Assembly: GCF_018449775.1 (NCBI RefSeq) | Contig: NZ_JAAVVB010000003.1 | Coordinates: 62,001-126,000, forward strand | Source of the DNA: Mucilaginibacter sp. dw_454 | GTDB taxonomy: Bacteria; Bacteroidota; Bacteroidia; Sphingobacteriales; Sphingobacteriaceae | Reading direction: 5' to 3' | DNA: 64,000 nucleotides | Shown here: piece by piece, positions 51,949 to 61,093 of the stretch | Layout of the letters: each line of letters begins with the position of its first letter | Position numbering within the stretch: the stretch's first letter is position 1 | Program-made: the position numbers and the translations under genes | The notes under the pieces: model-generated | Database searches by the model: none | What the model saw: only the letters and a program-made list of their open reading frames with translations | Told to the model about the DNA's origin: nothing

Positions 51949-53325
51949 ATGAATACCATAATAGTCATATCTGTTTTACCTATAGTGCTTTTGTATTTAG
52001 GTTTGTATAAAATGCAAAAAGCGTTGTTGCCTGTAACCGTTATAGGGCTGCTTGTTGCATTAGGTTTAGCAATTGCGCAATGGAACACCGGCGCGGTACC
52101 ACAATACAGTGGTATGTTGTTATTCAACAACTTTTCAGTTGCTTTTTCTGTGGTAGCTATTGTCTCAACTATATTGATCCTATTGTTATCCAAAGACTAT
52201 TTCGAAAGGATCAGCAATCACATTGCCGAATATTATGCCATCATCCTGTTCTCTTTAGCGGGCGTCATTGTCATGGTATCTTACTACAACTTAACCATGC
52301 TGTTTATCGGCATCGAAATCATGTCAGTAAGTTTATACATATTGGCCGGTATCAAAAAGAACGATTTTGCTTCAAATGAAGCCGCGTTGAAATACTTCCT
52401 GATGGGCGCTTTTTCAACAGGTTTCTTATTGTTCGGCTTTACGCTGATCTATGGTTCAACCGGTTCATTCAGCCTGGAGAAAATTCAAAGTTTTGTGCTT
52501 GCACAGAGAACGCTTTCGCCAATGCTTTGCGTGGGTGTAATGTTAGTAATAGTAGGCTTATGCTTTAAAGTAGGCGTAGCGCCATTCCACTTCTGGACCC
52601 CCGACGTTTACGAAGGTGCACCATCATTGATCACTGCTTTCATGTCGACTGTGTCAAAAACAGCGAGCTTCGCGGCTTTCCTGCGTTTGTTCTCTATCTG
52701 CTTCCCGTTGTTGTCAAACATCTGGTCGCCGGCTTTGATTGTGATTGCTATTATTACATTATTTATCGGCAACATCACCGCTTTATATCAGCAAAGCTTT
52801 AAGCGTATGCTGGCGTACTCAAGTATCTCGCATGCAGGTTATTTATTGTTTGCTATATTATCTTTAGGCGCAGCGTCTGGCAATACCATCCTGGTTTATG
52901 CTACCGCTTATTCAATTGCATCTATTATCGCCTTTGGCGCATTGATACTGGTACAGCAAGAAACCAACAGCGATACTTTCGACAGCTTTAACGGCTTGGG
53001 CAGAAAGAACCCATTTCTGGCTTTTGTGTTGACCGTAGCTATGCTTTCATTAGCAGGTATACCGCTTACCGCAGGCTTTATAGGTAAGTTTTACGCGTTC
53101 AATATGGCAATGGGCCAACTTCATATAGCATTGTTAGTTATAGCGGTTATTAATGCTATCATCAGCATATTCTATTACTTCAGGGTTATCATTGCTATGT
53201 ATTTCCGTAGTGCCGAGCGCGAGCAGATTGCTGTTTCGCCATATTATGCTTTTGTGCTGGGCTTTGCTGCTTTGGCAACTATCGTTATTGGTGTATACCC
53301 GCAATTAATAAGCGGCCTTATTTAA
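51949..53325 (+). CDS. nuoN: NADH-quinone oxidoreductase subunit N
   Basis: A 458-residue ND2-family proton-pumping subunit with about 14 helices. Key segments are LFIGIEIMSVSLYILAGIKK (Glu of TM5), GVAPFHFWTPDVYEGAPSLI and RMLAYSSISHAGYLLFAI. It completes the fourteen-subunit nuo set A to N seen here. No obvious terminator lies between it and the DedA gene 59 bp downstream. Confidence 0.97.
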   Translation: MNTIIVISVLPIVLLYLGLYKMQKALLPVTVIGLLVALGLAIAQWNTGAVPQYSGMLLFNNFSVAFSVVAIVSTILILLLSKDYFERISNHIAEYYAIILFSLAGVIVMVSYYNLTMLFIGIEIMSVSLYILAGIKKNDFASNEAALKYFLMGAFSTGFLLFGFTLIYGSTGSFSLEKIQSFVLAQRTLSPMLCVGVMLVIVGLCFKVGVAPFHFWTPDVYEGAPSLITAFMSTVSKTASFAAFLRLFSICFPLLSNIWSPALIVIAIITLFIGNITALYQQSFKRMLAYSSISHAGYLLFAILSLGAASGNTILVYATAYSIASIIAFGALILVQQETNSDTFDSFNGLGRKNPFLAFVLTVAMLSLAGIPLTAGFIGKFYAFNMAMGQLHIALLVIAVINAIISIFYYFRVIIAMYFRSAEREQIAVSPYYAFVLGFAALATIVIGVYPQLISGLI

Positions 53326-53358
53326 TTGGGCCGTTAAATCCCCCTGAAATTGATTTAA

Positions 53359-53378
53359 TATTTGTAGTTTTACAAATA
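53359..53378 (+). promoter_or_regulatory. Perfect inverted repeat in the dedA leader
   Basis: TATTTGTA pairs with TACAAATA around loop GTTT, 5 bases before the DedA ATG. It could be a protein operator or an mRNA stem covering the start region. Confidence 0.45.
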
Positions 53379-53383
53379 CAGTA

Positions 53384-54016
53384 ATGGAACATTTCTGGGA
53401 ACACCTGCAAAATTTAACGGACGCCCAATCCATATTAAGTAAAGGAGGGTTCTACTTCCTGCTTGTGGTCGTTTTTGCGGAGACAGGTCTGTTCTTCGGT
53501 TTCTTTTTACCAGGCGATTATTTATTATTTATGGCGGGGCTGTTGTGCTCATCGGGTATGATTGATGTGTCATTGGGCACTTTGCTGTTATCGGTAATGG
53601 CAGCGGGCATTTTGGGCAATTATACCGGCTACTGGTTTGGGTATCGAACTGGCCCAATGTTGTTTAACAAGAACGATTCAATTTTCTTTAAGAAGCGTTA
53701 TATCGTTATTGCCGAAGAGTTTTACGCCAAACATGGGGGTATGGCATTAGTTTTAGGCAGATTTTTCCCTATAATAAGAACTTTTGCTCCTATCTTTGCA
53801 GGCGTAGTCAGGGTCGACTTTAAAAAATTTACAATTTATAACCTGGCCGGCAGCATAGCTTGGGTAAGTACATTTATCCTGTCGGGTTATTTTTTAGGCC
53901 GACGATACCCCCAGCTAAAAGATTATCTGGAATATGTGGTGATCGGATTAATAATAATTACAACAATTCCGCTGGTTTTTGCTTTCTTAAAAAAGCGATT
54001 AGTAAAAAGCGATTAA
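53384..54016 (+). CDS. DedA family membrane protein
   Basis: A 210-residue inner-membrane protein of the DedA/VTT family. It has ETGLFFGFFLPGDYLLFMAG, GNYTGYWFGYRTGPMLFNK, FYAKHGGMALVLGRFFPIIR and TFAPIFAGVVRVDFKKF. The family is linked to envelope homeostasis and recycling of undecaprenyl phosphate or other lipid carriers. It has about five helices and a Lys-rich tail. The pyrophosphatase gene starts 22 bp downstream. Confidence 0.94.
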   Translation: MEHFWEHLQNLTDAQSILSKGGFYFLLVVVFAETGLFFGFFLPGDYLLFMAGLLCSSGMIDVSLGTLLLSVMAAGILGNYTGYWFGYRTGPMLFNKNDSIFFKKRYIVIAEEFYAKHGGMALVLGRFFPIIRTFAPIFAGVVRVDFKKFTIYNLAGSIAWVSTFILSGYFLGRRYPQLKDYLEYVVIGLIIITTIPLVFAFLKKRLVKSD

Positions 54017-54038
54017 TAAATATATACTATAATAATAA

Positions 54039-54584
54039 ATGAGTACACAACATCCTTGGCACCAGGTTTCACCGGGTGATAACGTTCCTGAATTTGTAAA
54101 CGCTATTATTGAGATCCCTAAAGGCTCAAAAGCTAAATATGAAATTGATAAAGACTCTGGTTTACTGAAACTTGACCGTGTTTTGTTTTCGTCGGTAATG
54201 TATCCGGCTAATTATGGCTTTATTCCGCAAACTTATTGTGATGATAAAGATCCTTTAGATATATTAGTACTGTGTTCAATAGATGTGTTCCCGATGTCGA
54301 TTATCGAAGCTAAGATTGTGGGTGTAATGCATATGGTTGACAATGGTGAGCAAGACGACAAAATCATCGCGGTAGCAAAAAATGATATGTCTGTAAACTA
54401 CATCAATGATTTGAATGAGTTGCCACCACATACTATGAAAGAAATTGTGCGTTTTTTTAAAGACTATAAAGCTTTGGAGGATAAAAAGGTGACCATTGAA
54501 CATATGTTGGGTAAAAAGTATGCTCACAAAGTAATTAATGAAAGTTTAGAACTATATAAGTCTACTTTCCCCGTGTACCAATAA
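54039..54584 (+). CDS. ppa: Inorganic pyrophosphatase (family I)
   Basis: A 181-residue cytosolic enzyme. It has [40 protein letters not shown] with the signature DxDPLD, and [13 protein letters not shown]. It hydrolyses pyrophosphate to drive biosynthesis and needs Mg. The sequence and length fit the standard hexameric family I enzyme. It lies between DedA and a CNNM protein, in the same direction. Confidence 0.96.
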   Translation: MSTQHPWHQVSPGDNVPEFVNAIIEIPKGSKAKYEIDKDSGLLKLDRVLFSSVMYPANYGFIPQTYCDDKDPLDILVLCSIDVFPMSIIEAKIVGVMHMVDNGEQDDKIIAVAKNDMSVNYINDLNELPPHTMKEIVRFFKDYKALEDKKVTIEHMLGKKYAHKVINESLELYKSTFPVYQ

Positions 54585-54591
54585 TTAATTA

Positions 54592-55932
54592 ATGGGCCCT
54601 GACACATACATAAACGGTTATTACATACTCCTAACCTTTTTCCTGGTTTTACTGAACGGCTTTTTTGTAGCCGCAGAATTTGCCTTGGTTCGCGTGCGCG
54701 GGTCGCAGATTGAAATAAAAGCCAAAGCCGGCAGCCGTATAGCTAAAGTTACACGCGGTATCATGGCTAATTTAGACGGTTACCTGGCCGCCACACAATT
54801 GGGCATTACCATAGCCTCATTAGGATTAGGTGTAATAGGCGAGGGTGTATTTAGCAATGTGGTGTTAAGAGGGTTTGAAATTATTGGGGTAACCATTACC
54901 TCGAGTTTTATAATCACTTCAAGCCATGTTATAGCCTTTATACTGATTACTATACTAAGTATAGTTTTTGGCGAACTGGCCCCTAAAACATTAGCTATAC
55001 AAAGGTCAGTACGTACCGCCTTAGCGGTATCAGCGCCGCTAAGAATATTCTTTATCGTGTTCAGACCCATTATTTGGTGCCTGAATGCGTTTGCTAATTT
55101 TATTTTGCGCCTGTTCGGCATCAATGTTATATCGGGCCATGAGGCACACCATAGTTCTGAAGAGTTGCAATATCTTTTAGAACAAGGTAAAGAAACCGGC
55201 GCCATCGATTCCAGCGAGCACGAGCTGATTCAAAATGTATTTGAGTTTAATGAGCGCGTGGTAAAAAATATCATGGTGCCGCGTACCAAAATATCTGGTG
55301 TTGAAGTAAGTACCGGCAGAGACGAATTACTAGACCTGCTGATTACCGAAGGCTACTCGCGCCTGCCTGTTTATGATGAGGTGATTGACAAGATAGTCGG
55401 CATTGTTCATGCTAAAGACGTTTTACCTTTGCTGGCCCGTAATGAAGAGATTGTTCTGAAGGATATTATCCGTAAACCATATTTCATCCCAGAAACCAAA
55501 AAGATCAATGATCTGATGGCCGAGCTGCAGCAAAAACGGATACAGATAGCTATTGTGTCTGACGAGTTTGGCGGTACTGCCGGTATGGTTACTTTGGAGG
55601 ATATTGTTGAAGAATTGGTAGGTGAGATCCAGGATGAATATGACGAAGAAAAACCAATTGTTGAAGCAGTGAACGATCGTGAGTTTATTGTAAATGCTTT
55701 GGCGCCAATATATGATGTTAACGGCCACTTGCCGCATGATTTGCCCGAGGATGGTGACTTTGACACCGTATCAGGCTGGTTAGGCGATATTTTTGGTAAG
55801 ATCCCGGACGTTGGCGAGCAAAAAGAATCTAACGGCTATAACATTACCGTACTCAAAAAATCCGACCAAAACATTGAGTCGGTTAAGCTGGAGTTATTGC
55901 TTAATGAAGAAGATACGGTAGATTTGCATTAA
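54592..55932 (+). CDS. CNNM/CBS-domain membrane protein (hemolysin C/CorC family)
   Basis: A 446-residue protein. It has an N-terminal DUF21/CNNM domain (residues 1-190, about four helices, with FFVAAEFALVRVRGSQIEIK). A CBS pair (about 210-330) follows, with VPRTKISGVEV and LPVYDEVIDKIVGIVHAKDV. A C-terminal CorC_HlyC domain begins near EFIVNALAPI. The family is tied to Mg/Co efflux or homeostasis. It resembles the TlyC-like group rather than GldE, judged by the N-terminus. It starts 7 bp after ppa. Confidence 0.93.
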   Translation: MGPDTYINGYYILLTFFLVLLNGFFVAAEFALVRVRGSQIEIKAKAGSRIAKVTRGIMANLDGYLAATQLGITIASLGLGVIGEGVFSNVVLRGFEIIGVTITSSFIITSSHVIAFILITILSIVFGELAPKTLAIQRSVRTALAVSAPLRIFFIVFRPIIWCLNAFANFILRLFGINVISGHEAHHSSEELQYLLEQGKETGAIDSSEHELIQNVFEFNERVVKNIMVPRTKISGVEVSTGRDELLDLLITEGYSRLPVYDEVIDKIVGIVHAKDVLPLLARNEEIVLKDIIRKPYFIPETKKINDLMAELQQKRIQIAIVSDEFGGTAGMVTLEDIVEELVGEIQDEYDEEKPIVEAVNDREFIVNALAPIYDVNGHLPHDLPEDGDFDTVSGWLGDIFGKIPDVGEQKESNGYNITVLKKSDQNIESVKLELLLNEEDTVDLH

Positions 55933-55943
55933 TCTGCTTGCCC

Positions 55944-56651
55944 ATGCATCTTTTTTATACGCCTGATATTGCCCCATCGCATCCCCAATACTTTCTAAAC
56001 GAAGAAGAAAGCAAACATGCCGTACGTGTGCTGCGCCTGGAGGCAGGATCTGAAGTGCAGCTGATAGACGGTAAAGGCGGCTTGTACACTGCGCAAATTA
56101 AAGATGCACATCCCAAAAGAACTATACTGCAAATAACAAATGTTGTTACCGAATATAATAAACGGAACCACTACCTGCATATCGCGATAGCCCCTACAAA
56201 AAATCTGGATAGACTGGAATGGTTCCTTGAAAAAGCTACCGAGATTGGCATTGATGAAATATCGCTCATTATCTGTCAGCGTTCGGAGCGTAAAGAAGCT
56301 AAGACTGAGCGTTTAAATAAGATCATTACGGCTGCTATCAAACAATCATTAAAAGCGTATCACCCGGTATTGAATGAACCAATAGCGTTGAGTAAGTTTT
56401 TAGCTCAGCCATTTGATGGACAGAAGTTTATTGCACATTGCGAAGATCGCGAGAAAACCAGCCTGCAAACCCAACTGCAAAAAGGCGGACGTTGCCTGAT
56501 CTTAATAGGCCCGGAAGGCGATTTCTCGCCGTCAGAAATTGATGTCGCTTTGGATAACGAATATAAAGCCATAACTTTAGGTGATAGCAGATTGCGTACA
56601 GAAACGGCCGCGTTAGAAGCTTGTTTTGAAGTGAATTTTTTGAATAGGTAA
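55944..56651 (+). CDS. rsmE: 16S rRNA (uracil-1498-N3)-methyltransferase RsmE
   Basis: A 235-residue SPOUT-class methyltransferase from the ATG at 55944. EEESKHAVRVLRLEAGSEVQ, LEWFLEKATEIGIDEIS, RCLILIGPEGDFSPSE and GDSRLRTETAALEA are the RsmE signature segments, including the knotted SAM site. It methylates U1498 of 16S rRNA after subunit assembly. An ATG two codons upstream is equally possible. A hairpin repeat follows. Confidence 0.95.
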   Translation: MHLFYTPDIAPSHPQYFLNEEESKHAVRVLRLEAGSEVQLIDGKGGLYTAQIKDAHPKRTILQITNVVTEYNKRNHYLHIAIAPTKNLDRLEWFLEKATEIGIDEISLIICQRSERKEAKTERLNKIITAAIKQSLKAYHPVLNEPIALSKFLAQPFDGQKFIAHCEDREKTSLQTQLQKGGRCLILIGPEGDFSPSEIDVALDNEYKAITLGDSRLRTETAALEACFEVNFLNR

Positions 56652-56664
56652 TTCTATCCCTTTT

Positions 56665-56739
56665 GTCATTGCGAGGAGGGACGACGAAGCAACCGCGAAC
56701 CGTGCAACCTTGCGATTGCCACGCTACGCTCGCAATGAC
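56665..56739 (+). repeat. Family B hairpin repeat
   Basis: GTCATTGCGAGGAGGGACGA at the left end. The right end is GATTGCCACGCTACGCTCGC followed by AATGAC. The left arm is degenerate in the middle, and the ends pair exactly. It is nearly identical to the copy at 57927. It lies between rsmE and the DUF4159 gene. Confidence 0.85.
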
Positions 56740-56752
56740 AAAATATAACTGA

Positions 56753-57415
56753 ATGAAAAGAGCCATATACACCATTTGTGCCCTCTGCTTGCTAATCATC
56801 ATTAGCAGCTTCAACGCGCCTACCTATAAAATGGCTAAGCTTAAATATAGTGGTGGGGGAGACTGGTATGGCGACCGGACTGCTTTGCCTAATCTGATCA
56901 AGTTTTGTAATGAAAATTTGAAGACCAACTTCCAGCCCGAGGATGATATTGTTGAGCCGGGCAGCGCGCAGTTGTTTAATTATCCTTTTGTATTTATGAC
57001 GGGCCATGGCAACGTGATCTTTTCTGACCAGGAAGCGGCCAACCTGCGTAAATATTTAACCGGCGGCGGCTTTTTGCATATTGATGATAACTATGGCCTG
57101 GATAAGTTTATCCGCCCGCAAATGAAGAAGGTTTTCCCGGAGCTTGATTTTGTGGAATTGCCTGTAAATTATCCTATTTATCATCAGAAATTTCCTTTCC
57201 CTAATGGTCTGCCAAAAATACATGAACACGATGGCAAACGTCCACAGGGTTTTGGGCTGATCTATAAAGGCCGCCTGGTCTGTTTTTACACTTATGAGTG
57301 CGATCTGGGCAACGGCTGGGAGGATTATGGTACCTATGCCGGCGACACGCAGGAAACACGTATAAAGGCCCTGAAAATGGGCGCTAACCTCATTCAATAT
57401 GTACTAACCCAATAA
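56753..57415 (+). CDS. DUF4159 domain protein, exported
   Basis: A 220-residue protein with an N-terminal hydrophobic signal (ICALCLLIIISSFNAPTYKM). The mature part is KLKYSGGGDWYGDRTALPNL, followed by FMTGHGNVIFSDQEAANLRK and GGGFLHIDDNYGLDKFIR. This matches DUF4159, a Rossmann-like, GATase-type fold of unknown function. Its neighbours give little clue. It ends 4 bp before the biotin carrier gene, so the two may be cotranscribed. Confidence 0.9.
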   Translation: MKRAIYTICALCLLIIISSFNAPTYKMAKLKYSGGGDWYGDRTALPNLIKFCNENLKTNFQPEDDIVEPGSAQLFNYPFVFMTGHGNVIFSDQEAANLRKYLTGGGFLHIDDNYGLDKFIRPQMKKVFPELDFVELPVNYPIYHQKFPFPNGLPKIHEHDGKRPQGFGLIYKGRLVCFYTYECDLGNGWEDYGTYAGDTQETRIKALKMGANLIQYVLTQ

Positions 57416-57419
57416 AGCC

Positions 57420-57920
57420 ATGTACCAGCTTAAAGTAAATGATAAGTTCGATTTTGACATCGATAAAACTGGCGACGATTTATTAGTAAATGACGAAGTT
57501 ATACAAGCAGATATTAAACAACTAAGCCCGGTAACCTGGCATATTATCAAACAGCTTAAATCATACAATGTCACACTGGTAAGTTTTGACAAAACGACTA
57601 AAACTGCAGAGATAAAGGTTAACAATAATACCTACACCGTATCGGCTAAAGATCGCTTTGATCTGCTGCTTGATCAAATGGGGTTGACTAACTTGGCAAG
57701 CGCCAAGGTAAGTGAGCTTAAAGCGCCGATGCCCGGCCTGGTGTTAAAAGTTTTTGTAGCCGGCGACACCACTGTACAAAAAGGCGACAGCTTGTTTATC
57801 CTGGAAGCCATGAAGATGGAAAATATTATCAAATCGCCGGTTGATGGTGTGATTAAATCCATCAAAATAAAACCGGGCGACAAAGTAGAAAAGGGGCAGA
57901 TACTGTTGCAATTTGCATAG
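57420..57920 (+). CDS. Biotin carboxyl carrier protein (acyl-CoA carboxylase/decarboxylase subunit)
   Basis: A 166-residue protein with a variable N-terminal part and a C-terminal biotinyl domain (about 100-166). The biotin-accepting Lys is K132 in ILEAMKMENIIKSP. KVSELKAPMPGLVLKVFV begins the domain. It carries CO2 for an acetyl-, propionyl- or methylmalonyl-CoA carboxylase or decarboxylase. The carboxylase subunits are not in this window, so the substrate is open. A Family B hairpin and a strong terminator follow. Confidence 0.9.
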   Translation: MYQLKVNDKFDFDIDKTGDDLLVNDEVIQADIKQLSPVTWHIIKQLKSYNVTLVSFDKTTKTAEIKVNNNTYTVSAKDRFDLLLDQMGLTNLASAKVSELKAPMPGLVLKVFVAGDTTVQKGDSLFILEAMKMENIIKSPVDGVIKSIKIKPGDKVEKGQILLQFA

Positions 57921-57926
57921 ATTTTT

Positions 57927-58005
57927 GTCATTGCGAGGAGGGACGACGAAGCAATCGCAAGTAGAAAAGTATAATTCGCGATTGCCACGCTACGCTCGCA
58001 ATGAC
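57927..58005 (+). repeat. Family B hairpin repeat
   Basis: GTCATTGCGAGGAGGGACGA at the left end. The right arm starts CGCGATTGCCACGCTACGCT and continues to CAATGAC at 58005. It sits right after the biotin carrier stop and before the terminator. Confidence 0.85.
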
Positions 58006-58012
58006 AATTAAT

Positions 58013-58056
58013 ATAACAAAAAGGGTCGCCTTAAATAAGGCGACCCTTTTTGTTAT
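58013..58056. terminator. Bidirectional terminator between bccP-like gene and gldJ
   Basis: A perfect 21-bp stem, 58013-58033 with 58036-58056, around a two-base loop. It is GC-rich in the core (GGGTCGCC/GGCGACCC), with a T run on both strands. It separates two convergent genes. Confidence 0.92.
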
Positions 58057-58069
58057 AGTTGGAGTAATA

Positions 58070-59680
58070 CTATTTAGCTTTTTTAACGCTGAAGTGAGGC
58101 TTACCTGCCGGGTGAATCTCAGGAGCGCCTACCAGGTCCATTGCGCAACGGAAACCAACCTCGGCGCTTGCATCATCCTCATTCATAAAACGGCGTGTAG
58201 CCGGGTTTAACCAGTATGCCATGTCATTCCATGAACCACCTTTGTATACTTTAGAATGGTTGTTCACCAAAGTAGTAGTACCATATAAACTATTGTTAAC
58301 GGTATCTAAGTAACCACGTGCATCAGCATTGTAAGCTTTGCCAGCTAATGGATCTTTTGTTCCGGCAGTAGCAGGTGTTGCAGGAGCAGTACCTGCAGGA
58401 GCGCCAGCCGCCGCAGCGGTACCGGTTTGTTGCGAAGCGATCAGATCGGCATATGACATTTTCTTAGCAGACTTAGCCGGATCTTTAATAGGGCGACCGT
58501 ATTTGTCTTTTGCGTATTTACCTGTTGCAGGGTCGGCTAAACGTTTGTCAACAAACTCATTACCACGGAAAGGGTTAAAGTCGTCAACATCTTCAAATGT
58601 CATCTGGCGATAAGTATCGCCCACCCACTCATTAACGTTACCAGCCATGTTATACAAGCCAAAATCGTTAGGCACGTAAGAACGTACCGGCGCTGTAATG
58701 AAGGCCTTGTCATTCAGGTAACCGCCAACACCACCGTTGTCACCTTCGCCACGCTTAAAGTTAGCCAGGATCAAACCACGGGTTGATTTTTTAGCAGAAC
58801 GTACACCTAAGCCGTTCCATGGATATATTTTACCGTCTGTAATGTTTTCAAATTGGGTGTTACCGGCTAAAGCCATAGCAGCATATTCCCACTCGGCCTC
58901 TGTCGGTAAGCGGTAGGCAGGTTTCAAGATACCGTCTTCAACAGTAACCGGTCTAACCGCTCTTTTCTGGCCGGCAACGGGCTTGCCGTTTAAGTCAGCC
59001 GTCATTTTTTTACCGTCTATACCTGCACCTCTGTACTGGTTATTCAAGTACATGTCGGTATTGAAAGGTGTTTTTTGAGCATTAGCAGCACTAGCCTGTG
59101 CACCTTTTTTAGGATCTCTTGGATTAAGAATTTTGCCTTGTCCTTCCAGGATAAACTCGTTCATACGGTCGGTACGCCAAACACAATAATCCTGAGCCTG
59201 ATCCCAGGTAACACCTACAACCGGGTAATCCTGGAAAGCAGGGTGACGCAGGTAATTGTTTACGTAAGGTTCATTGTATGATAACGGTCTGCGCCATACC
59301 AGGGTATCTGGCAACGCATTGTAATATAATTCATGATCCTGAGGGAAAGTAGCGCTGATCCAGTGCAGGTAATCCAGCCAATCCTGGTTAGATACCTCTG
59401 TTTCGTCCATATAAAACGCCGGGATAGTTACCCTTTTGCGTACGTTGTTATACTCAAAGTTGATATCCTGATCTGCACTTCCGCCCAAAACAAAAGTACC
59501 ACCCTCAATAGCTACAAGGCCAGGGCCAGGCGAAGGGTGTGTTTGTCTGAACTTAGAATAGCCATATTTTTTATCGTTATATGGTATACCAGTTTTCTGC
59601 GACTTTTGTTTATGACAACCGCTTAGTATCGTTCCAACACCTACCAGCACTAAAGCAGTATAAGTAAAAAGTATTTTCAT
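58070..59680 (-). CDS. gldJ: GldJ-like T9SS/gliding lipoprotein (SUMF1 fold)
   Basis: A 536-residue lipoprotein with signal MKILFTYTALVLVGVGTI and lipobox LSGC (Cys22). The body is an FGE-sulfatase/SUMF1 domain with IEGGTFVLGG, FYMDETEVSNQDWLDYLHWI, YRLPTEAEWEYAAMAL, GNVNEWVGD and a closing KVYKGGSWNDMAYWLNPATR. An Ala/Pro/Thr-rich insert (TAAAAGAPAGTAPATPATAG) interrupts it near residue 430. Homology and the adjacent porV point to GldJ of the T9SS and gliding machinery. It acts in the outer membrane or periplasm. It is probably not a sulfatase modifier. Confidence 0.82.
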   Translation of the reverse strand: MKILFTYTALVLVGVGTILSGCHKQKSQKTGIPYNDKKYGYSKFRQTHPSPGPGLVAIEGGTFVLGGSADQDINFEYNNVRKRVTIPAFYMDETEVSNQDWLDYLHWISATFPQDHELYYNALPDTLVWRRPLSYNEPYVNNYLRHPAFQDYPVVGVTWDQAQDYCVWRTDRMNEFILEGQGKILNPRDPKKGAQASAANAQKTPFNTDMYLNNQYRGAGIDGKKMTADLNGKPVAGQKRAVRPVTVEDGILKPAYRLPTEAEWEYAAMALAGNTQFENITDGKIYPWNGLGVRSAKKSTRGLILANFKRGEGDNGGVGGYLNDKAFITAPVRSYVPNDFGLYNMAGNVNEWVGDTYRQMTFEDVDDFNPFRGNEFVDKRLADPATGKYAKDKYGRPIKDPAKSAKKMSYADLIASQQTGTAAAAGAPAGTAPATPATAGTKDPLAGKAYNADARGYLDTVNNSLYGTTTLVNNHSKVYKGGSWNDMAYWLNPATRRFMNEDDASAEVGFRCAMDLVGAPEIHPAGKPHFSVKKAK

Positions 59681-59918
59681 ATTTTTACAATAAGTATAAA
59701 ATTATATATAGGGGTAAATTTATAAAATTTTCCAATAAAATAGTAAACATATTCCGGCGTTAGGTAAACAATTTAAACGCTTTGGGTCTTTAACGTAAAA
59801 ACCGTTGTTTGTGTTGCATCGGTAATTAAATTAAAAAATAAAAAACTTAAGTCTGTTTAACGCCCAAAAAGTATAATTAATCTATATTTATCCAATTAAA
59901 ATAAAAACGGACTATACA

Positions 59919-61088
59919 ATGAAGTTTTCGTACAGAAAGACCTCTTTAATATATATTGTACTTTTCATTCCGGTGTTTGCAGCTGCTCAAACAGGTTCAA
60001 ATACCAATGGTAGCAGCACCAATGCTATACCGACGGCGGTTCCGTTTTTAAATATATCGCCCGACTCACGTTCGGGAGCTATGGGCGAGGCCGGCGCAGC
60101 TCTTTCACCAGATGTTAACGCCAATTACTGGAATCCCTCGAAACTGGCATTTCTAGACGATTCGCTTAACGCGGTTTCATTATCCTATAGCCCCTGGTTG
60201 CGCCATTTAGTGCCGGACGTTAGCTTATCATACTTAAGCTTTGCCCATAAACTGGATAGTCGTAATACCATAGGCGCTTCATTGCGTTATTTTAATCTGG
60301 GTTCTATACAACTGGTGGATGCTAATCAGAATGAACAAGGGACCTATCGCCCAAGCGAGTTTTCGCTGGATGTATCTTTCGCGCGTAAGTTTGGTAATGA
60401 TTTTTCATTAGGACTAACCGGGCGTTATATCCACTCAAACCTTTCAAATCAATCATTTGCCTCTGGTGCAAGCCAGCAATCTAAAGCGGGTAGCGCTTTT
60501 GCTGCTGATATTTCTATGTATCATACCAGTAGTACACAGCAATTTGGTAAAGATGCAACCTTTAACTATGGTATTGATATATCTAACATTGGTACCAAGG
60601 TTAGTTATTCTGATGTCGGCCCGTCGTACTTCTTGCCTACTAACTTAAGAATCGGCGTAGCCAACATCATCAATATCGACGATTTAAACCAAATCACTTT
60701 TGCGTTTGATATCAATAAATTACTGGTGCCGACACCGCCTATCCGCGATGATAACGGCAACATCATTAAAGGAAAAGATGATAACATTTCCGTGCCTGCC
60801 GGTATCTTCGGCTCGTTTTCTGACGCACCAGGCGGCTTTAGTGAAGAGATGAAAGAAATTACTTTTTCGCCGGGTTTCGAATATTTGTACGATCAGCAAT
60901 TTGCTATACGCGCCGGATATTTCTACGAGAACCCTGATAAAGGAGGTCGCCAATACGTTACCATGGGCCTTGGCCTGAAATATGATATCTATCGTTTCGA
61001 TTTTTCATACCTGGCTGCTACGCAGTCGGCCAGTCCGCTAGCTAATACGCTGCGCTTCACCCTGGCTGTAAACTTCGGCGGTAAGTAA
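59919..61088 (+). CDS. porV: Type IX secretion system outer membrane protein PorV
   Basis: A 389-residue FadL-like outer-membrane barrel with signal MKFSYRKTSLIYIVLFIPVF ending AAAQ. NAIPTAVPFLNISPDSRSGA and GEAGAALSPDVNANYWNPSK are the PorV/LptO signature, and VSLSYLSFAHKLDSRNTIGA follows. PorV carries T9SS substrates from the translocon to the attachment or cleavage site, usually with PorU. PorU is not encoded beside it here. It is divergent from gldJ and 5 bp before ispF. Confidence 0.9.
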   Translation: MKFSYRKTSLIYIVLFIPVFAAAQTGSNTNGSSTNAIPTAVPFLNISPDSRSGAMGEAGAALSPDVNANYWNPSKLAFLDDSLNAVSLSYSPWLRHLVPDVSLSYLSFAHKLDSRNTIGASLRYFNLGSIQLVDANQNEQGTYRPSEFSLDVSFARKFGNDFSLGLTGRYIHSNLSNQSFASGASQQSKAGSAFAADISMYHTSSTQQFGKDATFNYGIDISNIGTKVSYSDVGPSYFLPTNLRIGVANIINIDDLNQITFAFDINKLLVPTPPIRDDNGNIIKGKDDNISVPAGIFGSFSDAPGGFSEEMKEITFSPGFEYLYDQQFAIRAGYFYENPDKGGRQYVTMGLGLKYDIYRFDFSYLAATQSASPLANTLRFTLAVNFGGK

Positions 61089-61093
61089 ACATT

